Below, piece by piece: positions 35,114-44,568 of a stretch of DNA of 64,000 bases (positions are counted from its first letter, which is position 1; every line of letters begins with the position of its first letter). Source of the DNA: Bacilli bacterium (lineage in GTDB: Bacteria > Bacillota_I > Bacilli_A > RFN20 > CAG-826). The notes under the pieces were generated by a model that worked only from the letters and a program-made list of their open reading frames with translations, did no database searches and was not told where the DNA came from. The position numbers and the translations under genes are program-made. The stretch spans positions 1 to 64,000 of the forward strand of contig JAFUHI010000007.1 of the NCBI GenBank assembly GCA_017468925.1, in the 5' to 3' direction.

Positions 35114-36473
35114 CCTTGCTTTGTTTGTGTTGCCTTTCATTTGTCTTTTTTCTTCTTGCAATGAAGAAATAAAGTCTTTCGAATGGAAAAAAGAAGACAA
35201 TTACACGATGGAATTGACTGGCTTTGATAAGGATGTTATGCCAATCTCAGGATATTCAGGCCCATCATTTTCTGGGGTGGGAGCCACATGGGATAATCCA
35301 ACAACATTAAAAGATGAAGATGTGAAGAAGATGTGGGTAGATGCAAAAGAAGCCGGATTCAACACGATGTATACCCTTTATTGGGCTGAAAGAATATATA
35401 GCGAAAGCGATATAAGATATGACGAAATCCATAACAACATCATAAAGAACCTTTCATTCGCTGACGAAGTGGGGCTTAAGTACGTTGTAATGGATTATGT
35501 TTTTGACGAATACATCGAGAAAAACGATGTTGATGGATATAGAGAATACATCCAAAAAACAGGATATCTTGACCATGAATCTTTTTTAGGATTTGTTGGC
35601 AAAGATGAGCCAACATATGATGACTTCGATATATTGTGTGAGAGGGAAAGGATGATGGAGCAAGTTTTGCCTAATTATCTATTCTCAGGAAATCTTTTAC
35701 CGGAATATGTAGATCGCTCCATCTTATATGGTCACCCTTATGAAAATTACATCGATGATTATATAGAGCAAGTGAGACCTAGATATGTCTCTTATGATTT
35801 CTACGCCCCGATAGGTAGGTTCCCTCAGATGAGGGACAATTATTTCTATCAATTAGCCCTCATCAAAGAGAAATGTGATAAACACGGACTTCCTTTTTGG
35901 AATTTCGTTTTAACAAGTGAGCATTACGACTATAGATTAATAACCGACGCAGAGCTATATTGGCAGATCAACACCTCTTTGGCCTACGGGGTAAAAGGCA
36001 TTCAATATTTCAACTTCCGAACGCCTTTAGGAGATGACTATATGAGAAGAGGTGGATCGATCATAAATGAATACGGAGAGAGAACGACGCTATTTGAGGC
36101 TGCCAAAAGAATCAACGGATATATCTCCACAATTGATGAGATTCTTATGAATAGTTCCCAGCTCCTCACCATCGGAAGAGGAAATAATCCTTGCTATTTC
36201 TATTATCACGAAGAGGAAAACAAGGAATTCAGAGAATTAAAAGATGTCAACGTCACTTCGGGCGGGGTGGTTGTTGGTTGCTTCGACCATCAAGGGAAGA
36301 CCGTTTTGTTTGTCTCTTCAAATGATGTCGAGAATAGCAGCGCCGTATCTTTGTCTTTCTCTAACAAAATCAAAGCGAATCTCATCTGGATGGATGAAAC
36401 AAAAGAAGCGGTGGGCAAAAATATATCTTTGAACATTAAGCCAGGAGAGGCTTATTTGGTTGAAATCCTTTGA
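35103..36473 (+). CDS. Lipoprotein with glycosidase-like TIM barrel
   Basis: ATG 35103 lies inside the end of the SIS gene; an upstream in-frame Met (35088) would extend past the signal peptide. The 456-residue protein starts with a signal peptide and Cys19 in LFSSC. The body has TIM-barrel features: AGFNTMYTLYWAER, VGKDEP (a DEP box as in many retaining glycosidases), RPRYVSYDFY, and GVKGIQYFNF. A C-terminal beta domain follows. I cannot assign a GH family. It would act outside the membrane, perhaps on glycans whose fragments are used by the enzymes around it. Confidence 0.7.
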   Translation: MKNNLALFVLPFICLFSSCNEEIKSFEWKKEDNYTMELTGFDKDVMPISGYSGPSFSGVGATWDNPTTLKDEDVKKMWVDAKEAGFNTMYTLYWAERIYSESDIRYDEIHNNIIKNLSFADEVGLKYVVMDYVFDEYIEKNDVDGYREYIQKTGYLDHESFLGFVGKDEPTYDDFDILCERERMMEQVLPNYLFSGNLLPEYVDRSILYGHPYENYIDDYIEQVRPRYVSYDFYAPIGRFPQMRDNYFYQLALIKEKCDKHGLPFWNFVLTSEHYDYRLITDAELYWQINTSLAYGVKGIQYFNFRTPLGDDYMRRGGSIINEYGERTTLFEAAKRINGYISTIDEILMNSSQLLTIGRGNNPCYFYYHEEENKEFRELKDVNVTSGGVVVGCFDHQGKTVLFVSSNDVENSSAVSLSFSNKIKANLIWMDETKEAVGKNISLNIKPGEAYLVEIL

Positions 36474-38240
36474 TTATTTGTTAATCCAAACGGTCATGAT
36501 GTCATCGGGGTTATCCCAGTGTTTGCCGCTTGAGGCGTAGTCTTTGAATATTATTTCTTTATCTTTCGCTCTTGCTTTGAAAGCAATTTGAGAATCCTTC
36601 AATTCAATTTGCTCAAAAGAATGAATGTCGCTTGCTTTTAAGGAATCAAAATCTAAATCTTGGTTGCTTTCTTTGTCTAAGGCTAACACTATCGGGCCAT
36701 ACATATAGGCTATTTTGTTATTTATTTCCGCGCTTACTATGCCCCAATTGAAATCGATATCGATCGTGTATTTGCCCTTTTTGATATTCGTGGAGAAATA
36801 AGATGATGATTTGCCTTTCATCTCATTTCCGTTTATTCGTATCAAAGCCTTGTTTGCCCATTCCCCGATTCTAAGTTTAAGCGTCTTATTCCTCGAAGAT
36901 TCAATCTCTATATGGGCTAAGCCGTCTCTTAGATAATCGCCTGTTATCGAGATATTAATCCCATCTAGCGATATCTTCCCTTCATAATAGTCGTTGATTA
37001 ACAAAGTTGTATCATCTTCGATTATTGTGTCTAACGCGCATAATCCTATCCCTGCGGATCCTATGCAGGCGCAGCAGCCATAATGGCTACCATCTTTCAT
37101 GTAATTGAGTCCGCCTGTCGATAATCCCCTTCTGGAATTATATAGAGGGGAATAGCTATCGAATGGGAGGCCTTCCAAATATTCATTTCGTTCGGAGCCA
37201 TAGGCTTTTTGATGATCGAAGTTGATGCTTCCTAGCATCGCATTCCTTTGGGATATCTCCAACCTATCGTAATATTTGACATCCCCAGTGAGGAGAAGTA
37301 GCTTGCTTAATATCCTGATCCAAGTGACGGTGACGCAGGTCTCTTGCATGAATCTGGTTGGCTTCTCGGTTTGCTTTAAAGCCCCGTGGTTGAATATTTC
37401 ATCTTCCGCTCCGGCGTTGCCAGTGATGGATACTTCCTCTTCATAGACCATCTCAAAGAATTTCAGGGCAATATCGAATAATTCCTGATTGTCGGTGACA
37501 AGAGAATATTCCAAAACGCCTTCGAAGAAAGACATGGTCTCATAGGCTTTGTTTTCTGGATATTCGTATGGCTTTAATTCATCGTTTCTCACACAGTCGA
37601 TGAGGTTCCCGTTTTGTATACCGCCTTCATCGATTATGTATTTGGCGAAATCCAAATATTTTTTATCATTCGTGACCTCGTATAGATTAACGAATGGCTC
37701 AAGGATGGAAGAGGAATTGACTCCAAGCCACCAATGGCTGGTCTCGGTAATCTTCTTTTTGCCTTTCTCATTGCCTACATGTTCTAAAATGTAGTCAGCG
37801 TGCTTTCTTACCGCTTCCAAAATCCTAACTTTTAAGTCATTTTCCCTGCAGATATCGTAGAAGTGAAGCAACGATGTCAAAATATATTTCCTGCTCCACA
37901 TATCCCATGACTGGAATTCGTTTTCCAGATAATAGGTGGAGAATCTACCATTATCTTCCTGGGTTTTTAACATATCTTCCACGGTGGCTTTGAGGATGGA
38001 ATAGAGTTTCTCATCATTCTCGTATTTGTAACAGAGGCAGGCACCTCTCATCATCTTGCCCCAATATTCGCCTCTCCATCTGAGGTCTTCGCCATCCTCT
38101 TTCGTGTTGAAAACATTCACAAAGCTTTTCCATAAAGAAACATTAAGAAGCTGCTCTTCATTAACAAAAGAGAACATCTTCCCCATGATTCCCTCATATT
38201 TCATCGCTCCGTTTTCCAAAAATCTATATTTATATCTCAT
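36474..38240 (-). CDS. Beta-L-arabinofuranosidase-like, GH127 (DUF1680)
   Basis: A 588-residue enzyme of the cysteine-nucleophile GH127 family. Counted from ATG 38240, Glu300 and Cys302 (QETC) and Cys389/Cys390 (YGCCAC) align with the Zn ligands Glu338, Cys340, Cys417, Cys418 of HypBA1, in which Cys417 is the nucleophile. Trp-rich helices (EFQSWDMWSRKY, SHWWLG) form the alpha/alpha barrel. No signal peptide. A TATAAT box ends 7 nt before ATG 38240, so that ATG is preferred over the Met 9 nt upstream. Arabinose would come from plant glycans. Confidence 0.87.
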   Translation of the reverse strand: MRYKYRFLENGAMKYEGIMGKMFSFVNEEQLLNVSLWKSFVNVFNTKEDGEDLRWRGEYWGKMMRGACLCYKYENDEKLYSILKATVEDMLKTQEDNGRFSTYYLENEFQSWDMWSRKYILTSLLHFYDICRENDLKVRILEAVRKHADYILEHVGNEKGKKKITETSHWWLGVNSSSILEPFVNLYEVTNDKKYLDFAKYIIDEGGIQNGNLIDCVRNDELKPYEYPENKAYETMSFFEGVLEYSLVTDNQELFDIALKFFEMVYEEEVSITGNAGAEDEIFNHGALKQTEKPTRFMQETCVTVTWIRILSKLLLLTGDVKYYDRLEISQRNAMLGSINFDHQKAYGSERNEYLEGLPFDSYSPLYNSRRGLSTGGLNYMKDGSHYGCCACIGSAGIGLCALDTIIEDDTTLLINDYYEGKISLDGINISITGDYLRDGLAHIEIESSRNKTLKLRIGEWANKALIRINGNEMKGKSSSYFSTNIKKGKYTIDIDFNWGIVSAEINNKIAYMYGPIVLALDKESNQDLDFDSLKASDIHSFEQIELKDSQIAFKARAKDKEIIFKDYASSGKHWDNPDDIMTVWINK

Positions 38241-38247
38241 ATCCTTC

Positions 38248-38253
38248 ATTATA
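38248..38253 (-). promoter_or_regulatory. -10 box of the GH127 gene, probable leaderless start
   Basis: Perfect TATAAT on the minus strand, ending 7 nt before ATG 38240. The only purine-rich tract between them touches the ATG and cannot act as a normal ribosome-binding site. No good -35 was found. Confidence 0.6.
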
Positions 38254-38343
38254 ACGGATATCGATAAAAATGTTCTCGAAAACGGGTTTCTTATTTATGG
38301 AATATATGCGCTAACATTCAAAATATCTAAAATGCTATTTATT

Positions 38344-38372
38344 TTGAACAATTATCATTCAAATATGATATT
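38344..38372 (+). promoter_or_regulatory. Promoter of the beta-mannosidase gene
   Basis: TTGAAC (38344-38349), a 17-bp spacer and GATATT (38367-38372), with GAAGG and the ATG (38399) downstream at usual distances. Confidence 0.65.
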
Positions 38373-38398
38373 GTTTCTATGTATAGAAGGTTAATGAT

Positions 38399-40843
38399 AT
38401 GGACAAATTGATGCTAAAAGATTTTTACCTGGAATTCGCTGGCAAAAAAGTTAAAGCGGAAGTGCCTGGCGACATCACAATCGACTTATTTCATGCCGGA
38501 ATGGTAAGCGACCCTTATATCGCGGAGAATTACAAAGAATCCTCCTGGGTTGGCCGCACAGACTTCGATTATGTTTCGGAATTCGATGTATCCAAAGAAA
38601 TATTGGACCATGATCGCGTTGTTTTGTGTTTTAAAGGGATCGATTTATTCGCGAAGATATATCTAAACGATGTTTTCTTAGGCGAAACGAAGAATGCATT
38701 CCTGGCTTATTTCTATGAAGTCAAAGAACATCTAAAAGAAAAAGGCAACATCCTGCGTATCAAGATGACATCCACATTGAATGTGATGGATGAAATCAAT
38801 ACGGATGGGTATGGAGGAGTTTTCAATGTACCGCGCATCTTTGTGAGAAAACCTCAATGCCATTTCGGATGGGATTGGGCGCCTAAAATCTGTGCCTATG
38901 GCATAATCGATGATGTATATCTAGAAGGAAGAAACAAATACGAGATTGTCGATGTTCATATCATTAGCGATTCAAACGGGAAGGCCATATTCAATGTCGA
39001 AGTGAATTATGATAACAAGGACTTGTTTGGACCGAACGAAATAATTTTGGAAAAAGGCGTTGAAAACGATGATGACATCTTGATTTTCCATATCGGTAAA
39101 ACCCCATTCAAGAAAGATTACGAAACATATTCATTGCCGCTTATGGGCAAGAAGAATTTCCTCGCTCACAAAGCACATGAATATGAATTATGGTGGCCGA
39201 CTGGCTATGGCGAGCAACCTCTATATTTCTATAAAATCGAGCTATCTAGAGGCGGCAAAATCATCTCCACCAAAGAAGGGAGATTCGCCTATCGCTCAGT
39301 TAAGATTGTAGAAGAGCCTAAAGACACCAATCTCATTGGAATGGATTTCTACATAAATGATAAAAAAATCTATCTAAGAGGTTCCAACTGGATCCCACCC
39401 GAATGTTTCACAGGCGTCATGAAAGACGAGAAATATGTCGAAACTATCTCCCTAGCCAAAAAGATGAATCTCAATATTTTGAGAGTTTGGGGCGGAGGAT
39501 CCTATGAAAAGGACATATTCTTCTCTTTGTGCGATGAAGCAGGGATTTTGGTGTGGCAAGACATTATTTTCGCCTGCGCGGATATCCCAGAGGATGATAA
39601 AGAATTCGTCGATAATGTCTTGGAAGAAGTTGAATATCAAGTCAAGAGATTAAGGAATCACCCATCTCTAATCTATTGGTGCGGCGGAAATGAGAAAACC
39701 GGATGCTATGGCAACGCCATAACCCATGGAGATTTCCTGGTGAATGTGCTGCTTAATGGATTAATAACACATCTAGACCCGACTAGGCCATATAGAAGGC
39801 AATCGCCTCATTCCTGGAGCGATATCGGGAATGATCCAACAAGCGGAGATAGCCATTATGGCTGCTTTGAGATGTCGCTAGTGGAAGGGATGGACACTTA
39901 TAGGAAACGTCTTTCCAAGAAAGTAGTTCCATTTGTCAGCGAATCCGCCTTAATGGGACCATCTAGCGAAGAGACATTGAGGAAGATATTCCCCAAAGAC
40001 CATTTATGGCCAATGGATGAAATGTGGAAAGACCGTTTTATGGAAAATCCTTATGGCTCAGTGCCTTTGGATTTCCCTCATCGCGAAATGTTTTACGCAG
40101 AAAACCTTTACGGCAAAGTCGAAGGCTTAAGCGATTTCATCTCCAAAGCGATGTGCGCGCAAGCGGAGGCCGCCCGCGCTGAATGCGAATATTCTAGAGC
40201 CCACACCTCCTTTACTGGGGCGTGGCTCAACTGGATGTTCAATGACATTTGGCCTAGCGGAACCTGGTCGACGATTGATTATTATCTAGAGCCAAAACAG
40301 ATTTATTATCAATTGAGGAAGAGCTTTAACCCATTTTTAGTGAGTTTCTTCGAGGATAATGAAGGAAAAACCCATTTATTTGTCGATAATCAAACCTTCT
40401 CTACTTATGAAGGTCAAATCGATTATGGCGTTAAAAAATACGATGGCACCATCATAGAAGAAGGCTCCATAAAAGTGGAAGTTGATCAAAACGGGTTCGA
40501 TATGATTCTAGGCGAATACGAGGAAGAAGGAATCTATTTATACGTGAAATACAAAGATGATGGGAAAAAGAAGACATATCTATATTCCCCAACAATGTAT
40601 AGAAACATCAAAGTGGATAACGCTTTTAAGGTCTCATTCACCATAGAGAATGATCATAAAGTCATCCTCCACGTTAAAGCGGAATCATTCGTGAAATCTT
40701 TATTCATTCATTTCAAAGACAATTACAAATATCTTTATAGCGACAATTATTTGGATTTGGAGAAAGGGCAGGAAGAAGATGTGGTCATCGAGTCGAAAGA
40801 AGTCATCGATATTTCATCTATCCGTTTTGCTACTTTAGGATAA
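38399..40843 (+). CDS. Beta-mannosidase, GH2
   Basis: An 814-residue retaining GH2 enzyme. The sugar-binding domain ends in HFGWDWAP (155-162), the beta-mannosidase hallmark. RGSNWIPPE (327-335), acid/base Glu432 in GGNEK, and nucleophile Glu515 in FVSES follow, then C-terminal beta domains. No signal peptide. It releases beta-linked mannose, such as the core mannose of N-glycans or mannans. It is co-directional with a HAD phosphatase 2 nt downstream. AAGG lies 8 nt before the ATG. Confidence 0.92.
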   Translation: MDKLMLKDFYLEFAGKKVKAEVPGDITIDLFHAGMVSDPYIAENYKESSWVGRTDFDYVSEFDVSKEILDHDRVVLCFKGIDLFAKIYLNDVFLGETKNAFLAYFYEVKEHLKEKGNILRIKMTSTLNVMDEINTDGYGGVFNVPRIFVRKPQCHFGWDWAPKICAYGIIDDVYLEGRNKYEIVDVHIISDSNGKAIFNVEVNYDNKDLFGPNEIILEKGVENDDDILIFHIGKTPFKKDYETYSLPLMGKKNFLAHKAHEYELWWPTGYGEQPLYFYKIELSRGGKIISTKEGRFAYRSVKIVEEPKDTNLIGMDFYINDKKIYLRGSNWIPPECFTGVMKDEKYVETISLAKKMNLNILRVWGGGSYEKDIFFSLCDEAGILVWQDIIFACADIPEDDKEFVDNVLEEVEYQVKRLRNHPSLIYWCGGNEKTGCYGNAITHGDFLVNVLLNGLITHLDPTRPYRRQSPHSWSDIGNDPTSGDSHYGCFEMSLVEGMDTYRKRLSKKVVPFVSESALMGPSSEETLRKIFPKDHLWPMDEMWKDRFMENPYGSVPLDFPHREMFYAENLYGKVEGLSDFISKAMCAQAEAARAECEYSRAHTSFTGAWLNWMFNDIWPSGTWSTIDYYLEPKQIYYQLRKSFNPFLVSFFEDNEGKTHLFVDNQTFSTYEGQIDYGVKKYDGTIIEEGSIKVEVDQNGFDMILGEYEEEGIYLYVKYKDDGKKKTYLYSPTMYRNIKVDNAFKVSFTIENDHKVILHVKAESFVKSLFIHFKDNYKYLYSDNYLDLEKGQEEDVVIESKEVIDISSIRFATLG

Positions 40844-40845
40844 AT

Positions 40846-41715
40846 ATGCATAACAATTACAAAGTAAACGGCATCAACTTCATCGATAAAGGCGATGAGG
40901 TTTTGGTTGAAATCAAACAAGGCGGGGTGGATGTTATTTACCCATTAAGGCCTACGAACACAAACAAAAAAGTCAAACATGTCTTGATGGATTTGGATGG
41001 GACTTCGGTGGAAAGTGAGCAATTCTGGATCTATTTGATCGAATGCACCACCAAAACAATGCTAAATGACCCTTCTTTTCATCTTAGTCCAGAAGATTTC
41101 CCTTATGTCAGTGGCTTCACCACCGTAGAGCATCTGACCTACACCAAAAACAAATACAAATACCATCAATCAACCCAAGAGGCTCTAGCCTGCTACCATA
41201 AGATTGCTAGATTCGAATTGGGCGAGATAATGGAAGGAAGAGGCAACATCAACGCTTTCAAACCCCGCAAAGGATTGAAGGAATTCCTCCTGAAATTAAA
41301 AAAGCACGACATCAAAGTAGGTCTTGCTACCAGCGGCTTGGACTACAAAGCCATCCCAGAGATAGTCTCTGCTTTTAAAGTGCTAAATATGGGAGATCCT
41401 TTGGGATTCTATGATTCAATCATCACCGGAGGAAGACAGAAAAACCAAGGAGAATACGGCACAATCGGCGAACTTGCCGTCAAACCTCATCCTTGGATCT
41501 ATAGTGAACTCGCTTTGGGCTTAGGCGTCAATGATTTGAAGGATGCGATTGTAATAGAAGATAGCTCCGCTGGAGTGCTATCAGGCAGACTAGCAGGGAT
41601 GAATGTCATCGGCTTCAAAGATGGAAACATCATCCCTTCTGGCTTAGATGACCAATGCATCGAAATGGTTTCTTCTTTTGAAGAAATAGAAAAATTCTTA
41701 AGCCTGGAAGATTGA
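40846..41715 (+). CDS. HAD-family phosphatase (beta-phosphoglucomutase-like)
   Basis: The nucleophile loop LMDLDGTSVESE (about 47-58), motif II ATSG, and the C-terminal VIEDSSAGVLSGRLAGM (about 233-249) are class I HAD motifs with a helical cap. About 45 extra residues precede the HAD domain. It follows the beta-mannosidase with a 2-nt gap and probably dephosphorylates or isomerises a sugar phosphate from that pathway. Exact substrate unknown. Confidence 0.85.
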   Translation: MHNNYKVNGINFIDKGDEVLVEIKQGGVDVIYPLRPTNTNKKVKHVLMDLDGTSVESEQFWIYLIECTTKTMLNDPSFHLSPEDFPYVSGFTTVEHLTYTKNKYKYHQSTQEALACYHKIARFELGEIMEGRGNINAFKPRKGLKEFLLKLKKHDIKVGLATSGLDYKAIPEIVSAFKVLNMGDPLGFYDSIITGGRQKNQGEYGTIGELAVKPHPWIYSELALGLGVNDLKDAIVIEDSSAGVLSGRLAGMNVIGFKDGNIIPSGLDDQCIEMVSSFEEIEKFLSLED

Positions 41716-41729
41716 AACAAAACAAATAA

Positions 41730-43388
41730 TTATTTATAAACCACCGAGACTTTTTTGCCTTGGAACGCTATTCCATAGCAAACATAATTTGTGATGCCTT
41801 GTTCTTCTAAAACCCTATAATATTCATTTTTTTCTATTTGGTTCAATCCGACTTCCGCAGCGTTCTTCAATCTTTCCGCCGTCGTTCTTGCCTTGATTAA
41901 CTTAATTTCGATGATAAAACCCGTCTCTTTTTTGTTTTTCGGAATCATGAGCAAATCACTTCTCCCATATCCAGAATTGCTTTCTTCTTTGACGTAATAT
42001 TCGCTTAGGACAATCGAAGTCAAAACATTTAACAAGGTCTGATAAACTTTTTCGTTCTTGAAACTGTAGTAGGAGAGGGATGAAAGCAAATTCGAGAGAA
42101 AGTTTTCAATTACTTTAGTGTCTTTTTCAAGAAATGTCTTTTTAAAGTTGGTTAGATTGGACAGATATGAGTTCGATACATTGAATTTGTCTAAAATCTC
42201 TTTTCTTATCAAATTAAGAACTTCAAGATTTGGGATTTTTACATCAATCATAGAATTATTTTCATCTAGCGTCGCACTTAAATATCCAGTTGATGTTAAA
42301 TATGTTAGAAGTCCTTGTTTGCTCTTTTCGATCGCCTCATAGCCAAAAGAATAATCTGGCGATATTGATAGGGTTTCACCATTTAGCAATCTTTGAAGTT
42401 CGCTTTTGAAATCTAATTCAGACGATAGCAGCATATCGCTTAATAGCTTTGTTGCCCCCGTTCCTCCCCAGTAGTAGAGGAATTTTTCACCAGAAGAGAA
42501 TAAGGAAAGAACGCTCCAAGGGTTATATGTTTCCACGTTGTTGAAATAATACCCGCCATACCATGAAGAAATGTCATCGATATTTAGCTGGCTGCCATAA
42601 TCTTTTTTGATCTTCAAGACTTCATCCCTTGTGAATCCAAAATATTCTTTAGGGAATATGGAATACACCCCATTATCGAATGGTATGTTATTCAATCCGC
42701 TTGACAGCGATTCTTTTGATGAAATCAATACACCAGTCAAGAGGCATAGCCTTATATGTTCATTGCCTTTTAATGCATTGCTATATAGGTTTTTGAAAAA
42801 GTTATTTATTTCGTCCAAAAAGTTCTTTTGATAGGCGTTGTTTATTTGAGCGTCATATTCGTCTATGAACAAGAAAGGTTTGATCTTGTAATGGTCATGG
42901 ACGAGTTTTGTCAAAATGTATAAGGAGTAGAGGTAGTCATCAACTTTGCCTTCTCTATTACGGATTCTAGTGTAGATTTCTTTTTCGGATTCCGTCAGGC
43001 ATGAAACATCATTTATCTCGTCAAATGAGTCATATAAGTCGTCTATTGTTTTGAAGATTTTGTTGTAGCTGTCTTTGGCGTTTAGGGCGTTTGCGTCTTT
43101 AAAAGATAAAACGATGACAGGATATTTGTTTCTTTCCTCATATACGGGCGAGCTATGTATGTAAAGATTCTTGAAATATCTATCAGCATCATCGTATTTA
43201 AGCGAAAAAAATGAATCCAGGCACGAAATCATTAGGGATTTCCCAAAACGACGCGGTCTTGTAAAGAGCAAGCAGGCGCCTCCATCTCCCAATTTATATA
43301 TCTTCTCTATAAATTCGGTCTTATCAACATAATACCCTGATTTGATTAATGACTTGAAATCGTAGACTCCCAATAATGAATTTAGCAT
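41730..43388 (-). CDS. AAA-ATPase-like / PD-(D/E)XK nuclease fusion
   Basis: A 552-residue protein of the AAA-ATPase_like plus PDDEXK_9 architecture. YVDKTEFIEKIYKL and Walker A FTRPRRFGKSL (about 37-47) open the ATPase, with Walker B PFLFIDEYDAQIN and a later sensor region LCLLTGV. The C-terminus has the nuclease core GRSDLLMIP...FIIEIKL (Asp, then Glu-x-Lys). It lies behind a 12-fold, exactly 10-bp-periodic array that begins 13 bp before its start codon. These proteins are common in gut Bacteroidetes and Firmicutes; their role is unknown, with defence or mobile-element functions proposed. Confidence 0.9.
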   Translation of the reverse strand: MLNSLLGVYDFKSLIKSGYYVDKTEFIEKIYKLGDGGACLLFTRPRRFGKSLMISCLDSFFSLKYDDADRYFKNLYIHSSPVYEERNKYPVIVLSFKDANALNAKDSYNKIFKTIDDLYDSFDEINDVSCLTESEKEIYTRIRNREGKVDDYLYSLYILTKLVHDHYKIKPFLFIDEYDAQINNAYQKNFLDEINNFFKNLYSNALKGNEHIRLCLLTGVLISSKESLSSGLNNIPFDNGVYSIFPKEYFGFTRDEVLKIKKDYGSQLNIDDISSWYGGYYFNNVETYNPWSVLSLFSSGEKFLYYWGGTGATKLLSDMLLSSELDFKSELQRLLNGETLSISPDYSFGYEAIEKSKQGLLTYLTSTGYLSATLDENNSMIDVKIPNLEVLNLIRKEILDKFNVSNSYLSNLTNFKKTFLEKDTKVIENFLSNLLSSLSYYSFKNEKVYQTLLNVLTSIVLSEYYVKEESNSGYGRSDLLMIPKNKKETGFIIEIKLIKARTTAERLKNAAEVGLNQIEKNEYYRVLEEQGITNYVCYGIAFQGKKVSVVYK

Positions 43389-43400
43389 CGATAATACCTG

Positions 43401-43520
43401 CCTTTACAACACATTACAACGCTTTGCAACATTTTGCAACAAAAAACAACGTACGACAACATTTTACAACAAAAAACAACATTTTTCAGAAAAAAACAAC
43501 ACTCTGCAACATATTACAAC
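43401..43520. repeat. Twelve-fold 10-bp phased repeat before the ATPase-nuclease gene
   Basis: CAAC recurs at an exact 10-bp step (43407, 43417, ... 43517): eleven perfect copies and one CAGA at 43487. The other six bases of each unit vary and are AT-rich. On the gene's strand this reads as GTTG. It spans all of the region where the promoter must lie, up to 13 bp from the start codon. Confidence 0.95.
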
Positions 43521-43526
43521 ATCAAA

Positions 43527-43553
43527 ATGAAAAAACGCCGTTTGATAGGCGTT
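43527..43553 (-). terminator. Terminator of the 161-aa gene
   Basis: On the minus strand AACGCC-(8 nt)-GGCGTT is followed by a T-run. It separates this gene from the phased repeats and the ATPase gene. Confidence 0.8.
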
Positions 43554-43571
43554 TAAATTGAGGGGTTATTG

Positions 43572-44057
43572 TCAAGAAAGAAGAACCTTCTCTATATTTG
43601 GCAAAGTCTCATTGAGGAATCGTCTTAGTTTTTCAACCATTAAGGCGGTGTTATTTTCTCTTTCCGCCGCTTTTTCTTTTAAGGGAGCGATTTCCTCGCG
43701 ATAAACCAAATCGAATCCCTTTTTGGAATAAATGCGGCCTAAGCCGTAGGAACCGGATATTATTTCATTCCAGGCGTTTCTGGTTTCAGTATCGCTATAG
43801 CACCATAATTCAATCTCAAATCCCTTTTCTTTTAATGTCTCTTTGTCTTCGGCGTCGAAAGAAATGGTGAAATAGAATAAATCATCGATATCCTGCCATT
43901 GGCCATTCCCTCTTCCGCCAAAGGCTTTGTGGAGTTTATCTGTGGTGAATACCAAATAGCCATAATTGCAGTGGAGGAGATATAGACCTTTCTCATCGAA
44001 ATAAGGTTCCATAACCTGCATCAACAACCTAAAACGGTCACTTCTAATCTTTTCCAT
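43572..44057 (-). CDS. Hypothetical protein (161 aa)
   Basis: I do not recognise it. It is soluble, without signal peptide or membrane helix. It starts EKIRSDRFRLLMQVMEPYFD and has a Trp/Asp-rich central stretch (GNGQWQDIDDLFYFTISFD), then a predicted helical C-terminus (KAAERENNTALMVEKLRRFL). A GCGAGG site precedes the ATG. It is transcribed away from fucU from a shared intergenic region containing a palindrome. Confidence 0.65.
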   Translation of the reverse strand: MEKIRSDRFRLLMQVMEPYFDEKGLYLLHCNYGYLVFTTDKLHKAFGGRGNGQWQDIDDLFYFTISFDAEDKETLKEKGFEIELWCYSDTETRNAWNEIISGSYGLGRIYSKKGFDLVYREEIAPLKEKAAERENNTALMVEKLRRFLNETLPNIEKVLLS

Positions 44058-44092
44058 ACTTTTACCTCGCCTTTATTATCTTATAAATCTTT

Positions 44093-44108
44093 ATCGTTTC
44101 AAAACGAT
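44093..44108. promoter_or_regulatory. Palindrome between the 161-aa gene and fucU
   Basis: ATCGTTTCAAAACGAT is a perfect 7+2+7 palindrome in the 88-bp divergent spacer. It is a candidate operator for fucU; the regulator is unknown. Confidence 0.45.
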
Positions 44109-44145
44109 ATATTAAAATTGTTGTAGCCAAATAAGGAGAAAACAT

Positions 44146-44568
44146 ATGCTTAAGAACATTCCTACCGTTATTGGACCAGAATTACTAAAAATACTTGATG
44201 AGATGGGACATGGAGACGAAATAGTCATCGCCGATGGAAATTTCCCATCCCATAGTGTCGGTCAAAGAGTGGTCAGAGCAGATGGAATAGGGGGAGAAGC
44301 CATATTGGATGGGGTTTTAAGCCTCATTCCTCTAGATACATATGCCCCTGAAAATTTCATGCTCATGGAGACCACAAACGGTGATCCAACCCCAGAAATA
44401 TGGGCGAAATATGAAGAAATCGCTGCAAAACACGACAAAAACGTCAGGGAAGCTTTGATTGAAAGATATGCTTTCTACGAAAGAGCAAAGAAAGCATATG
44501 CCGTAATCGCCACCAGCGAAAGCGCAATATACGCCAACATAATCCTCAAAAAAGGCGTAGTCAAATAA
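44146..44568 (+). CDS. fucU: L-fucose mutarotase (RbsD/FucU family)
   Basis: Interconverts alpha and beta anomers of fucose. The 140-residue size and DEMGHGDEIVIADGNFPSHS (catalytic His in the DGNFPSHS loop) match the FucU side of the RbsD/FucU family, as does the late YAVIATSESAIYANIILKKG. AAGGAG lies 7 nt before the ATG. It overlaps the HD gene by one base (TAATG). It agrees with the GH29 fucosidase at 20533. RbsD of ribose metabolism is the alternative, less likely. Confidence 0.85.
   Translation: MLKNIPTVIGPELLKILDEMGHGDEIVIADGNFPSHSVGQRVVRADGIGGEAILDGVLSLIPLDTYAPENFMLMETTNGDPTPEIWAKYEEIAAKHDKNVREALIERYAFYERAKKAYAVIATSESAIYANIILKKGVVK

Noticed and set aside
43401-43520. Phased CAAC boxes read as a plasmid or chromosomal origin iteron array
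   Set aside because: No replication initiator, DnaA boxes or partition genes are near, and the array belongs to the promoter of an ATPase gene.
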